Shown: positions 1 to 10,477, counted from the first letter of the stretch. The stretch is 64,000 bases of DNA from Flavobacteriales bacterium (GCA_023957375.1 JAMLHB010000001.1:1872662-1936661); one strand, 5' to 3'. Made by a program: numbers and translations. The notes: generated from the sequence alone by a model not told the origin.

Positions 1-2748
1 CTGCTCATTCTTTATGCGAATGCTTTGGGTGGACTTGACCGTGTCCGCACTGGTGGGGTTGTCCGACACGCGCACCAAGACCCATCCGGCATCCTGCAGT
101 TCCTTGTAGCCCTCCGCGTTGGTCATCGAAGGCACTGCCGTGGTGTCCTTGATCCAAAGCTCGAAATCCCCGGCGGGCACCTTGAGCGGGTCCACCACCT
201 TGATGGTCACCGGGCCGAGGTTCTTTTCGTACTTGATCTGGTCGATGCGGCCCGACCCGGAGGCCACGATGGCATCCATGCTGGCGCGCGAAATACGGAC
301 CTGGTTTCCGCCGTTGCCCTGGCCTTCCAGACGGGTTATCTCAAAGATGTCGCCGTATTCGGCGTTCACCACCGTGCCCCCGTTCTCCACGCTGGGTTTG
401 TGCGGGATGCCCGCATAGGAGCGGATCGACCCCGTGGTGGCCTTGCGGCCTTGGAGGAAGGGCCTGTTTTGCCCCACCCGGGTCACCGGGTTGTACTCCA
501 AGTAGTTGTTGTAGCCATAGGCCATCACCATGAAGTGGTAGGTCTTGAAATTGACCAGGCTGTCACCCGATGCGAATGCATCACCGGTAATGCGGAACGA
601 GTGCACCACCCCCGTGTCCGGGGCAAACACCTTTTCCACCGGCACCGGCAGGTTATGCTCGGGCGAAGATTCCCAGTTGATCAATTGGCTGACACCATCC
701 TGGATGTCAACGGTCCTCACCAAACGGGCCTTGTCCGGGTCGTTCACCTGGTCGGGGGATACGGTTTCATCCTTCACTTGGTACACCTTGTAACCTTGGA
801 ACTTGTACCACCGGTCGTTGTTCACGGTAACCGATCCCAAGGGCACGGATATATCACCCACGTAGTTGCCCAAGCTGTCGTACAGGGCTTGGGTCTGATA
901 CATGAGGCTGTCCCGCGTGGCCGGTATGCTGGCGTCCATTTCGGCGTAGGCCTCGTTGTAGTTGTTGCTGCCGATCGGGTTGGTGATGTACAGGATCAGT
1001 TCGCGGTCCAGCTCCTGGATGTTCACAATGGGCGCATCCGGGCCGTTGAGGATCTTGAAGCAGTTGTCGAACAGGGACTGGGCCTTGTCGTCAGCTTGGC
1101 GCATCAGCGCGATGCTGGCCTCCACGCCCCCGCCAGTGGCCCTGGCCCATACCACGCCCACCGTGATGTTGTTGTAGGCGCCCGGCTCCAAGGTGAAGGG
1201 GCCGGCACTTTGGATGAAGCGCCTGTCGTAGGGATTGTTGCCCGCGGTCACCTCATCCCAGAGCGCAGACTGGGGGACGCAATCGGTGCTCCAGCCCAAG
1301 GGATCGGAGTAGCCGGGGAACATGTAGTACGCCCGCGTGCCACCCCCTCCGGGGCTGTATCCGGTGCCACCGTAGGTCATCGGGGTGCCATCACCCCAGA
1401 TCGCCCGCAGGTAGTTGTAGTATTGCGATGCGCTGCTGGGGTCTCCGGTTGCACCGCCCGCATTGATGTGGTACACGAAGGCGCGCATGCCGTAGCGCTC
1501 GTTGTCCACCACGCCGTCGCCGTAGCCGATACCAATGCCGGCATAGGGGATGCCCCCCAGATCACGTGCCTCCTGGCAGTTGGTGGTCAAGGGGTTGTCC
1601 TGGTGGTCGTAATCCTGATAGGGCCCTTCAAAGAAATCCACGCCCACGGCTGGTGGTGGAGGTGTGGGGCCGCCGTAGCCCGGCGAGCCGTCGGAGTCCT
1701 CGTCCACGGCGTCGCCGTTGTATCCATAGCCCAATCCACGCTGCACGTCGCAACCCACGTAATCATCCCATGCGCCGCCTACTTCCACGTCCACCCACTG
1801 CCCGAAATACGTTTGGCCCAGGCGTTGGGTACCTTGATTGATCAACACATAGTTGTAGAACGTCATGTTGTTGATCTCGTCGTTGGTGGCGAAGGCAAAG
1901 GCCTGCGCCCGGATCTCCATCCCGATGGGCTGGCCGCCTGATTCAGTATGGGTATTGCCCTTGTCGTTGAACACCCACCAGATGTTCTGGTCGCCGAACA
2001 GGGGCACAAGGTCTTCGCGCCGTTTGGCCTTGCAGTCGATCACGCCTTGGAGATCGTACCCGGGGTAATCCCCGTTTTCGGGGTCATAGGTTCCCTGCTC
2101 GCCAAAGGGTGAGTCGTGGTACGGTGCCAAGTTCCAGTCCTGGCCCTTGGTCACGTCGCCATGGGCGGGCCATTCGAAGAAATAACCCGGTGTGGTGTAC
2201 CCCGCGAACTCCACGTTGACATCGCAATCCGGGTCTTGCAGGCAACGGAAGTAGGCATCGTGGCGCTGGGCGTCCACGCGCATGGTCTTCCAAGTGCGGT
2301 CATACTGCAGGCACACGTCGCCGTCCACGGAGGCCGTTCCGGTGTGGGTCACCGTGTCATAGGCGGTCAACGGCCCGGGCCAATAGTCATTGCCCACTTG
2401 GTGGAAGCGCACAGCCGCCAGTTTCAGCGTATTGTCCGGCGAAAGGCCTCCCATCCACAGGGCACCGGCAAAGAGCGCGTTCGGGCCGCTGTTGTTATCC
2501 GTTTTGGGCACTTCGTATGCCGGCTTGCCGTTCTCGCGGTCCATCCACATGGAGCCACCGGAATTGATGCGTGCACGGACGTTGTTCAAGTCGAGCTCGT
2601 TGTGGGCGGTGGCCGGTGCACAAGCCGATGCGCGGCCGCTGCCGCCGCCATCTCCGTTGCGGGGCCCTGCCCCGGGCACTTCACGTGCCGACAGCACCGA
2701 TACCGATGCCATGGCGAGCAGGAGGGATGTCAGGCGAATGGTCTTCAT
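1..2748 (-). CDS. Large secreted protein, 3' end outside the window (partner of the TonB receptor)
   Basis: The frame is open for 916 codons from the ATG at 2748 to the window edge, so the C-terminus is missing. It begins with a signal peptide (MKTIRLTSLLLAMASVSVLS) and has the N-terminal motif NNVRARINSGGSMWMDRE followed by NALFAGALWMGGLSPD, which I recognise from large Bacteroidota proteins that usually end in a T9SS sorting domain. That domain would lie outside the window. The start has a modest purine-rich site (AAAAGGA) about 7 nt upstream. The gene follows the TonB receptor by only 24 bp, so the two are probably co-transcribed and the product may work with the receptor at the cell surface. 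No catalytic motif is visible and the substrate is unknown. The opposite strand also has long open frames here, but without signal peptide or family resemblance. Confidence 0.85.
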   Translation of the reverse strand, partial: MKTIRLTSLLLAMASVSVLSAREVPGAGPRNGDGGGSGRASACAPATAHNELDLNNVRARINSGGSMWMDRENGKPAYEVPKTDNNSGPNALFAGALWMGGLSPDNTLKLAAVRFHQVGNDYWPGPLTAYDTVTHTGTASVDGDVCLQYDRTWKTMRVDAQRHDAYFRCLQDPDCDVNVEFAGYTTPGYFFEWPAHGDVTKGQDWNLAPYHDSPFGEQGTYDPENGDYPGYDLQGVIDCKAKRREDLVPLFGDQNIWWVFNDKGNTHTESGGQPIGMEIRAQAFAFATNDEINNMTFYNYVLINQGTQRLGQTYFGQWVDVEVGGAWDDYVGCDVQRGLGYGYNGDAVDEDSDGSPGYGGPTPPPPAVGVDFFEGPYQDYDHQDNPLTTNCQEARDLGGIPYAGIGIGYGDGVVDNERYGMRAFVYHINAGGATGDPSSASQYYNYLRAIWGDGTPMTYGGTGYSPGGGGTRAYYMFPGYSDPLGWSTDCVPQSALWDEVTAGNNPYDRRFIQSAGPFTLEPGAYNNITVGVVWARATGGGVEASIALMRQADDKAQSLFDNCFKILNGPDAPIVNIQELDRELILYITNPIGSNNYNEAYAEMDASIPATRDSLMYQTQALYDSLGNYVGDISVPLGSVTVNNDRWYKFQGYKVYQVKDETVSPDQVNDPDKARLVRTVDIQDGVSQLINWESSPEHNLPVPVEKVFAPDTGVVHSFRITGDAFASGDSLVNFKTYHFMVMAYGYNNYLEYNPVTRVGQNRPFLQGRKATTGSIRSYAGIPHKPSVENGGTVVNAEYGDIFEITRLEGQGNGGNQVRISRASMDAIVASGSGRIDQIKYEKNLGPVTIKVVDPLKVPAGDFELWIKDTTAVPSMTNAEGYKELQDAGWVLVRVSDNPTSADTVKSTQSIRIKNEQ

Positions 2749-2772
2749 GGTTCAATCCTTTTCAGCAGGGGG

Positions 2773-5700
2773 TCAGAAGTCTAAGCGTGCACCGATCCGG
2801 ATGGTACGGGGAGCGCCGAAATTGTAGGGAGTGTTCACCAGCAAGGCGTACATGTCGCGATAGGCTTGCGGGTCGTTCTTCACGTCGATGTCCTTTTGGG
2901 ATGAGGGTGCGGCCAGGAAGCCGTCGTCCGTGGGCGACCCCGTGGCGCGGTACACGCTGGTGATCACCTCGGAGTTGAGCACGTTGTTCACCAACAGGAA
3001 CACATTGAGGTTGGCCTGCTTGGCCTTGTCGCCCTTGTCTTTGCCGAAGGTGAGCGGGATGTCGCGGTCCAGCACCAGGTCGGTGGAGAACTGCCAAGGC
3101 AGGTTGGCGCCGTTGAGGGTGCCGTCCAGTTCGTAGCTGCCCACGCCTTCACCCTCGTTGATGATGCGCGAGGAGCGGCTGTAGGGTGTGCCGCTGCCGA
3201 GGTCGGCCACGATGTTCAAGCCCGTGTTTTCCAAGATGCGCTTGCCAAAGAGCATGGGGCCGTTGTAATCGGTCCCTCCTCCGTAGCGGAAGTCGATGGT
3301 GCCTTGGAAGCGGTGGCGCTGGTCGAAGTTCAAGGGGAAGATGGTGCGCAGGTTGGGCTGGTTGGCACGGATCAGGTTCAGGGTGGTGTTGGGGTCGCTG
3401 CCGGTGCCCTTGGCAAACTGCAGGGTGTAGCTGCCACGCAGCCACACGTTCTTGGTTCGGCGCAGGTCGTAGGTGGTGGTGAACCCGATGACGTTGCCGA
3501 AGTCGATGTTGTCGTAGGTCTTGTAGGTCACCGGCCAGGCCATGGTGACGTTGCGCACCTGGATCTGGTCGCGCAGCTCGCGATAGTAGGCGGAGAGCTT
3601 CAACGAGGAGGATTTGCTCAGCACCTGCTGGAAGCCCAATTCGTAGTCGATCGTCTTGGTGGGCTTCAGGTTGGGGTTGTTGAGGATGTCCCCGGTGTTC
3701 TCGATGTAGGCGTAGCCCAGCAGGTCCAGCCGGCTGTATCCCGTGGGGCGTTGGGTAAGGATATCGTAGTGGGCGAAGAAGACGGCCTCGTCGCTGATGG
3801 GGAACGAGAAGGCCACGCGGGGCATGACGTTCACCTGCGGCTTGTACACCTCGAAGGCTTCCTTGCGGAGCTTGGAGGCCACCAAGCTGCCCCGGGGGTC
3901 GTTTTCATAATCCACCAGGTAAGGTTGGATGCCGGCGGACTGGCGCAGCGGCGACGGGTCGGCCAGCACCTCGCCCAAGGAGTTGTACCACGTGTCGCCA
4001 TCGCGGTAGCCCACCACATTGTTGGGGGCGCTGCTATTGTCCACGTAGACCACATAATCATCCCCGATGTTGCCCGGACGCGGGTTCTGGGCGCTGTATA
4101 GGTGCTGCACCTGTGCATCGCCCGCCTTGTACGCGGGGCGCCACAGGTAGGGGTCCTTCAGCACGTACTGGTTCGCATCATAGCGGTCCACGCGCACGCC
4201 CACGTTGAAGATGATGTCGTTGAAGGCGAACTTGTCCATGACGTAACCGGCTACGTAGATCGGCTGGAACGCCGCCTGGTTGCGGGTGTAGGCCGTGTCG
4301 TTGCCGATCATTTGGAAGTCGTTGAAGAAGTCGGCGAAGGTGGGCCGCTTGGTGAGCTTTTTGCCGGTGTAATCGTAGCCATAGAAACTATTGATGATCC
4401 CGCGTCCCCCGCTGATGATGCCTTGGCCGCTTTGGATCAGCTCGTCCGGCGAGAACATGTCCAGGGAGAACACCGAGGGGTCGAGGGCATCCACATCGAT
4501 GAAGTCCGTGCCGTGCGGATCCAGGCCCAAGGCTTGGCGCAGGTTGTAGTCGAATGCGGTTTGGTCGTCGCCCACTAAGCGGCCGTAGTTGGTGTAGATC
4601 ACGCCGTCGGGTCCTTGGAACAGGGAGGAATCGGCCGTGTTCACCTCTTGGATATGGAAGTTGGTGAGCAAGCGCGCGCGGCCCCACAGGCCCACGGGCC
4701 TGAGCAGGTAGGAGCGCTGGGTGAGTTGCTCATACTCCACACCGATGCTCACGCTGTGCTTGCCAATGTCGGCGGAACCCGTGGCGGAAATGCGCGCCTG
4801 GTCGCTTTGGTAGGTGGACCAGCGGTTGCTCAACCCGCCCACATTGTTCCACAGGCCATAGATGCTCGCGGGGGTCTGCCCGTTGAGCAGTCCTCCCCTT
4901 TGCTGCACGGTGCGCAGGTTGCTGTAGGCCAAAGAGCCTTCGCCGAACAGGGAAAAGTATTGCGTGGGGAAGGCGGCCGCATCGGGATTGAGGTCGCTTG
5001 GGGTGAAGTGCACCTGATAATCCTCCCAACCGTCCTGCTTGTTGAACGCGTCATAGTGGTTGCGGCGGTCGATGGTGTACTTGCCGAGGTATCCGTAGTC
5101 GAACAAGTTGTCGCCATGGCGCTCCGCGGCGCTTTTCTGGGTGTAGCGCGAATAGTCCAACTGTACGCTGTAGTACGCGTTTTTCACCACGTTTTCCTTG
5201 CCCTCCTCTTCACGCTGGTTGAAGCGCTGCGTGAAGCGCACGAAGGTGCGCCAGGTGGAATTCTTGAACTCGGTGTTGTTTTCGGCGTTCAGCAGCGAGT
5301 TGCCCCTGCTGAAATCACGCAGATTGCTCAGGTCCATCGAGCCGCCCACCGACAAGTTGATCGTCGGGGTGGTGGCGATGTCGATCTTGCCCGAGGCCAC
5401 GGCACTGCGACGCCGCGCATTTTGGCGGGTCTTCAGGTGTTCCACATCATCCGCATGGAGGTAATCCGAGTTGTAGCGCACCAGTTCCTCACCGGCCACG
5501 ACCACCGGGCGGTAAGGCTCCTTCAGCAGGCGGTCCCTTACCTCGGGCTTCACCCGCAGGTCGCCCCCCCACAGGGGTGAATTATCCACGATATCGCTCA
5601 ATTGGCCGCTGACGAAGAAGCCCAACAGCGGGCGGTCCTTGTTGCCCAAGCTGTCCTTGCGGAAGAACAAGGGGCCGGAGAGGCTCAGTTCCAACTGGTT

Positions 5701-6486
5701 GAATCCGTATTTGTCCAGGCCGACCATGTCCGTGATGTCCGGTCCCACCTTGTATCCGGAGGTCAGGTATTCAACACCGCCGAACAACTGGCGGCTGGGT
5801 CCCCGGGTGGTGATGTTGATCAAGCCGCCGGTGACGTCGCCATAACTGGCCGGCACACCGCCGGTGATCACCTGCACTTCTTCAATGGCGCTCTTGGGCA
5901 GGCCAATGCCGGCCCCGGCGGGCACCTTCACCCCGTCGATATAGTAATAGGTGTTCTCCGAACGCGACCCCCGGATGCTCACGCCTCCGTCGGTGCCGGC
6001 GGTACTGGCGCCGGCCACGGTGGTGGCAATGCCCGTGGCCGAGCGGGTGGGCATCTTGGCGATCTGGTCGCGCGTAACGGTCTGGCCGGAGGCCCCGCCG
6101 TCCTTGTCGATCAAGGGCACCTTGTAGCGGATCACTTCCACCTCGCCCAGCTCCACTCCGCCCGAGAGGTTGAAGTCCTGGAAGGTGATCTTGTTGCTGT
6201 TGACCACCACGCCGGTGATCTTCAAGGGCTGGTAGCCTACGAAGCTGGCCGTTACGTCGTAGGTGCCCGGTTCAATGGGGCTGATCTTGTAGTTGCCGTC
6301 GAAATCAGACTGGCCCGCGGCTACACGGGTGCCTCTGCTCTCCACTACCACGGAAACAAAGGGCAGTGGCTCGGAGGAGGATTTGTCCTTGATCACGCCT
6401 TGCAAGGTGCCTGTGCCCACTTGGGCGCTCAGGCTGAGCGCGCTGCTGATCAGTACAACAGCGGCCGAGCATAGTTTTCTCAGCAT
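2773..6486 (-). CDS. TonB-dependent receptor with CarboxypepD_reg domain
   Basis: An outer-membrane receptor of 1237 residues from the chosen ATG at 6486. The frame extends 50 codons further upstream, but only this start places a signal peptide at the N-terminus (LRKLCSAAVVLISSALSLSAQ). Next comes a carboxypeptidase-regulatory-like domain (TLQGVIKDKSSSEPLPFVSV), then a plug domain (VTRDQIAKMPTRSATGIA, SIRGSRSENTYYYIDGVKV) and a long beta-barrel ending in the aromatic terminus ARLDF. It is large for a TonB receptor, as is common in Bacteroidota. It is the first gene of a two-gene operon with the secreted protein 24 bp downstream. A -7 box with a -33 TTG lies 47-75 nt upstream. The substrate cannot be read from the sequence. 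Confidence 0.93.
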   Translation of the reverse strand: MLRKLCSAAVVLISSALSLSAQVGTGTLQGVIKDKSSSEPLPFVSVVVESRGTRVAAGQSDFDGNYKISPIEPGTYDVTASFVGYQPLKITGVVVNSNKITFQDFNLSGGVELGEVEVIRYKVPLIDKDGGASGQTVTRDQIAKMPTRSATGIATTVAGASTAGTDGGVSIRGSRSENTYYYIDGVKVPAGAGIGLPKSAIEEVQVITGGVPASYGDVTGGLINITTRGPSRQLFGGVEYLTSGYKVGPDITDMVGLDKYGFNQLELSLSGPLFFRKDSLGNKDRPLLGFFVSGQLSDIVDNSPLWGGDLRVKPEVRDRLLKEPYRPVVVAGEELVRYNSDYLHADDVEHLKTRQNARRRSAVASGKIDIATTPTINLSVGGSMDLSNLRDFSRGNSLLNAENNTEFKNSTWRTFVRFTQRFNQREEEGKENVVKNAYYSVQLDYSRYTQKSAAERHGDNLFDYGYLGKYTIDRRNHYDAFNKQDGWEDYQVHFTPSDLNPDAAAFPTQYFSLFGEGSLAYSNLRTVQQRGGLLNGQTPASIYGLWNNVGGLSNRWSTYQSDQARISATGSADIGKHSVSIGVEYEQLTQRSYLLRPVGLWGRARLLTNFHIQEVNTADSSLFQGPDGVIYTNYGRLVGDDQTAFDYNLRQALGLDPHGTDFIDVDALDPSVFSLDMFSPDELIQSGQGIISGGRGIINSFYGYDYTGKKLTKRPTFADFFNDFQMIGNDTAYTRNQAAFQPIYVAGYVMDKFAFNDIIFNVGVRVDRYDANQYVLKDPYLWRPAYKAGDAQVQHLYSAQNPRPGNIGDDYVVYVDNSSAPNNVVGYRDGDTWYNSLGEVLADPSPLRQSAGIQPYLVDYENDPRGSLVASKLRKEAFEVYKPQVNVMPRVAFSFPISDEAVFFAHYDILTQRPTGYSRLDLLGYAYIENTGDILNNPNLKPTKTIDYELGFQQVLSKSSSLKLSAYYRELRDQIQVRNVTMAWPVTYKTYDNIDFGNVIGFTTTYDLRRTKNVWLRGSYTLQFAKGTGSDPNTTLNLIRANQPNLRTIFPLNFDQRHRFQGTIDFRYGGGTDYNGPMLFGKRILENTGLNIVADLGSGTPYSRSSRIINEGEGVGSYELDGTLNGANLPWQFSTDLVLDRDIPLTFGKDKGDKAKQANLNVFLLVNNVLNSEVITSVYRATGSPTDDGFLAAPSSQKDIDVKNDPQAYRDMYALLVNTPYNFGAPRTIRIGARLDF

Positions 6487-6532
6487 CAACAGGGAGATGT
6501 TACGTTCTTGGATGATAGGCAACGAGGGGGCG

Positions 6533-6561
6533 TAAAGATAGAAAAGTCCCGACTTGCGCAA
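6533..6561 (-). promoter_or_regulatory. Bacteroidota-type promoter of the TonB receptor operon
   Basis: On the minus strand TATCTTTA (6540-6533) resembles the -7 box TAnnTTTG, and a TTG (6561-6559) lies 18 nt upstream, matching the -33 element. Transcription would start near 6526 and leave a leader of about 40 nt before the ATG at 6486. Confidence 0.5.
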
Positions 6562-6735
6562 ATCATCGCAATCCCTTGATGGACGCGGGAAAGCCGCCAA
6601 GTGGCCAAAAGCTGCTGATTTGCCGAGGGCGTTCATCGGGGCGCTGGACGTTGATGCAGGGCCAAGATATCCCTTCCATTGGCGCCGAGGGCCTATTGCC
6701 CCGGCACGTTCCGCACGGTTGTATACAGGTCCGAC

Positions 6736-7059
6736 TTAATGCTTGGGCCCGAACAGGCGCTGCAGGAACGGGTCGCGATGACCGGTGTTGCCCTGCTTGT
6801 CCGCCCGCCGCTTGTGGCGTTTCAGACGCTTGCGCGTGGCCTTGTCCTGGTGTTCAAGATGCCGTTTATAGAGGCGCTTCTCCTCCTTCTTCACCTCCTT
6901 GGCATCGTTCTTCTTCTTGCTGCGCTGGATCCGCTCCTGGTCCCGCTTGCCGATGCCCGCCTGGCCCATGACATGCGGAACTGCCCCTCCCAGGAGGAGG
7001 ACCATCAGCAGGAAGCGCAACCGGCGGAACACCATCGCCATAACGGCCGCCAATTTCAT
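6736..7059 (-). CDS. Small, highly basic secreted or membrane-anchored protein
   Basis: A protein of 107 residues with an N-terminal hydrophobic segment (residues ~14-30, LRFLLMVLLLGGAVPHVMG) that looks like a signal peptide. After this almost every second residue is Lys, Arg, Glu or Asp (KKKNDAKEVKKEEKRLYKRH). The frame is open further upstream, but sequence before 7059 lacks a signal peptide and lies under the divergent lipoprotein gene. An alternative start is the ATG at 7041. I do not recognise the family; short Lys/Arg-rich exported proteins of this kind are frequent in Flavobacteriales. It shares an intergenic region of about 57 bp with the divergent gene at 7117. Function unknown. Confidence 0.6.
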   Translation of the reverse strand: MKLAAVMAMVFRRLRFLLMVLLLGGAVPHVMGQAGIGKRDQERIQRSKKKNDAKEVKKEEKRLYKRHLEHQDKATRKRLKRHKRRADKQGNTGHRDPFLQRLFGPKH

Positions 7060-7075
7060 GCCATCGCCGGGTTCA

Positions 7076-7083
7076 TACCTTTG
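7076..7083 (+). promoter_or_regulatory. -7 box of the Rieske-like lipoprotein gene
   Basis: TACCTTTG is an exact TAnnTTTG box, 33 nt upstream of the ATG at 7117. Confidence 0.55.
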
Positions 7084-7116
7084 CCCCGCACAGCAACCAC
7101 GCACGATCACCTGTTG

Positions 7117-7542
7117 ATGAACACCCGGCGCACCACCTTCCTGGCCCTGTGCCTGGCGGCCGTGTTCACCGCCTGCAAGAAGGAGCGGGAAGTGACCGTT
7201 CCATTGGTGAACGTGGACATCACCGTCAACCTGAACCTCCCCGAGTACAACGCACTGCAGGTGGTGGGCGGATGGGCCTACCTCATCGGCGGGTCGGAGG
7301 GGATCGTGGTGTACCGCAAGAGCATGGACGAATTTTCCGCCTTGGACCGCCATTGCACCTACCAATCCGCCGAACAGTGCAAGGTGACCGTGGACGACAG
7401 CCATGTGATAGCCCGCGACACCATGTGCTGCCAAAGTGCATTCCTGCTCATGGACGGCAGTGTGGTGCAAGGGCCGGCCTCCATCGGGCTCAAGCAGTAC
7501 CATACCACGTTCAACGGAGCGGTGTTGAGGATATTCAATTGA
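7117..7542 (+). CDS. Rieske-like lipoprotein with altered cluster ligands
   Basis: A lipoprotein of 141 residues. The signal peptide ends in a lipobox (LAAVFTACKK, Cys20). The remainder has the layout of small Bacteroidota Rieske-fold lipoproteins: VVYRKSMDEFSALDRHCTY, a Cys-containing turn (DTMCCQSAFLLMDGSV) and the ending LKQYHTTFNGAVLRI. In a classical Rieske protein the ligands are C-x-H and C-x-x-H. Here the corresponding positions read C-T-Y and C-C-Q-S, so the histidine ligands are absent and binding of a [2Fe-2S] cluster is doubtful. It is probably anchored in the outer or inner membrane facing the periplasm. The start follows from the lipobox and from an exact -7 box upstream. It is a stand-alone gene. 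Confidence 0.8.
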   Translation: MNTRRTTFLALCLAAVFTACKKEREVTVPLVNVDITVNLNLPEYNALQVVGGWAYLIGGSEGIVVYRKSMDEFSALDRHCTYQSAEQCKVTVDDSHVIARDTMCCQSAFLLMDGSVVQGPASIGLKQYHTTFNGAVLRIFN

Positions 7543-7633
7543 GGGGGGAATTCGTAGGGTGTAGAGCCTAGGGCGTGGGGCGCACTTGGCCCTACGAACT
7601 ACGCGCTGCGAACCACTCCCTATACCCTGTAAA

Positions 7634-7669
7634 AATGCGGCCACGGAGCATTGCGCTCCGGGCCGCATT
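7634..7669 (-). terminator. Rho-independent terminator of ahcY
   Basis: AATGCGGCC and CGGAGC pair with GCTCCG and GGCCGCATT around a short loop. On the minus strand the stem is followed directly by TTTTT (7635-7631), a textbook intrinsic terminator 33 bp downstream of the ahcY stop codon. Confidence 0.8.
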
Positions 7670-7701
7670 CCACGAACTACGCCCTACGAACTTTTCCCTG
7701 A

Positions 7702-9015
<1,314 letters not shown>

Positions 9016-9041
9016 GGTCGTTGTGGTTCTGAAAAGGGTGG

Positions 9042-9049
9042 CAAAGGTA
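9042..9049 (-). promoter_or_regulatory. -7 box of ahcY
   Basis: Minus-strand TACCTTTG matches TAnnTTTG exactly, 26 nt before the ahcY start codon. Confidence 0.6.
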
Positions 9050-9128
9050 GGGCTTTTAAGGGAGGTGAATAGTAGTTGGTGATTGGTGTCTTGTCCTGAA
9101 ATAGGTTGACACCAAACAACCCTTCAAG

Positions 9129-9530
9129 ATGGGACTTTCAAAGGAGTTCAGAGTTAACAAGCAGTACCCGGTTGAGCTACAGAAGCAGGCGGTCTACCGG
9201 GTTTTGAGCGGAGAGCTTCGCAAGAGCGAGGCGCTCAAGGAGTACGGGATCGGCGGTGCGCCCACACTGGATCGGTGGCTGGAGAAGTACGGGCACGGTA
9301 TCTTGACCGAACACAAGGAACTGCTCTCGCAAATGGGACGACGAAAAGCCAATGCAAATACGGCTGTTAAGGGTGAAATGCCGGAGCTGGAACAGCTTCG
9401 GCACGACTTGGCTGCCATGAAGAAGAAACTGGAGGCGGCGGAACTGCGCGCCGAGGCCTATTCGATGATGATCGATATCGCCGAGCGCGAGCTGAAGGTT
9501 GCGATCAGAAAAAAGTCCGTCACCAAGTGA
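9129..9530 (+). CDS. IS3-family transposase OrfA (helix-turn-helix)
   Basis: A protein of 133 residues. The N-terminal part (ELQKQAVYRVLSGELRKSEA, GIGGAPTLDRWLEKYG) is a helix-turn-helix of the IS3 OrfA type that would bind the terminal repeats. The second half (residues ~88-130, ELEQLRHDLAAMKKKLEAAE) is a leucine-zipper-like coiled coil used for multimerisation. Its last codons contain the slippery sequence A AAA AAG, after which the zero frame ends at TGA 9528-9530. Alone it would act as a DNA-binding regulator; fused to OrfB through frameshifting it forms the transposase. Confidence 0.93.
   Translation: MGLSKEFRVNKQYPVELQKQAVYRVLSGELRKSEALKEYGIGGAPTLDRWLEKYGHGILTEHKELLSQMGRRKANANTAVKGEMPELEQLRHDLAAMKKKLEAAELRAEAYSMMIDIAERELKVAIRKKSVTK
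9509..9515 (+). promoter_or_regulatory. Programmed -1 frameshift site A AAA AAG
   Basis: The heptamer lies in the OrfA frame exactly as A_AAA_AAG. OrfB is in the -1 frame relative to OrfA, and the -1 frame is open from the heptamer into OrfB (reading V-R-H-Q-V-I-H). This is the arrangement known for IS150/IS911-type elements. I did not identify a stimulatory RNA structure by eye. Confidence 0.75.
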
Positions 9531-10477
9531 TCCATGAAATGAAGACGCTGCATCCGAAGCTGGGCCAGGAGGCATTGTGTCGGTCACTTGGTGTGAGCAG
9601 GCAGGCGCACCATAAGTACGCCCGGCACGCCGAGCGCGTGCATCAAGGCCAGGAGGAGGTGGTGCAGCGGGTGCGTGCCTTGCGTTCCCGCATGCCCAAG
9701 CTTGGCGGCAGGAAGCTGTATGCGGCGCTCAAGGCGGAGATCGGTCAGCTCCCCGAGCCCTTCGGGCGGGACGGATTCTTCGACCTGCTACGGGCGGAGC
9801 ACCTGTTGATCCGACCCCGTCGACGGCGTGTGCGCACCACCTACAGCGGGCATGGCCTGCGGGTGTACCCCGACCTGGTAAAGGGCCTTGTGCTCGAGCG
9901 CCCGGACCAGGTGTGGGTGAGCGACATCACCTACTGGGCCGTGGAAGAGGGCTTCTACTTCATCTTCCTGATCACCGATGCCTGCTCCCACAAAATCGTG
10001 GGCCATCGCGTGGCCACCAGCATGGACGGGGACCATGCCGTGGCCGCGCTGCGCATGGCCCAGGGCAATTGCACAAGGAGCCTCGAAGGGATCATCCACC
10101 ACAGTGATCGGGGCAGCCAGTACTGCTATGCCCGGTACGTCAAGGCGCTGCGGTCGGCGGGCATGCGCATCAGCATGACCGAGACCTCGGACCCGCGCGA
10201 CAATGCCGTTGCAGAGCGGTTGAACGGTATCCTGAAGAACGAACTGCTGGCCCATCACCGCATCACCAACATCACCCAGGCCAAGGCCGTGGTGGACCAG
10301 GCCGTGGCCATATACAACGGGGAGCGCCCCCACATGAGCTGCGACATGCTCGTGCCCGACAACGCGCACCTGCTGGACCATAAACCCAAGAGGCGATGGA
10401 AGAACTATTATAGCGTCGTCAACCCCTCACAGGACAATTCGGAACTTGTAAACCCAACACAGGACAAAATCCATTAA
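9527..10477 (+). CDS. IS3-family transposase OrfB (DDE integrase core)
   Basis: 316 residues from a GTG that overlaps the OrfA stop; production as an OrfAB fusion is more likely. An N-terminal HTH_21-like region (HPKLGQEALCRSLGVSRQA) precedes the rve integrase core. The catalytic triad is intact: Asp in VWVSDITYW, Asp in IIHHSDRGSQY, and Glu in DNAVAERLNG, with exactly 35 residues between the second Asp and the Glu (D35E). The C-terminus has the usual IYNGERPH motif. It catalyses strand transfer of the element. Confidence 0.95.
   Translation: MIHEMKTLHPKLGQEALCRSLGVSRQAHHKYARHAERVHQGQEEVVQRVRALRSRMPKLGGRKLYAALKAEIGQLPEPFGRDGFFDLLRAEHLLIRPRRRRVRTTYSGHGLRVYPDLVKGLVLERPDQVWVSDITYWAVEEGFYFIFLITDACSHKIVGHRVATSMDGDHAVAALRMAQGNCTRSLEGIIHHSDRGSQYCYARYVKALRSAGMRISMTETSDPRDNAVAERLNGILKNELLAHHRITNITQAKAVVDQAVAIYNGERPHMSCDMLVPDNAHLLDHKPKRRWKNYYSVVNPSQDNSELVNPTQDKIH

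Noticed and set aside
25..1941. Long plus-strand frame at the left end
   Set aside because: Antisense to the secreted protein gene, which has signal peptide, family motifs and operon context; the plus frame lacks any of these.
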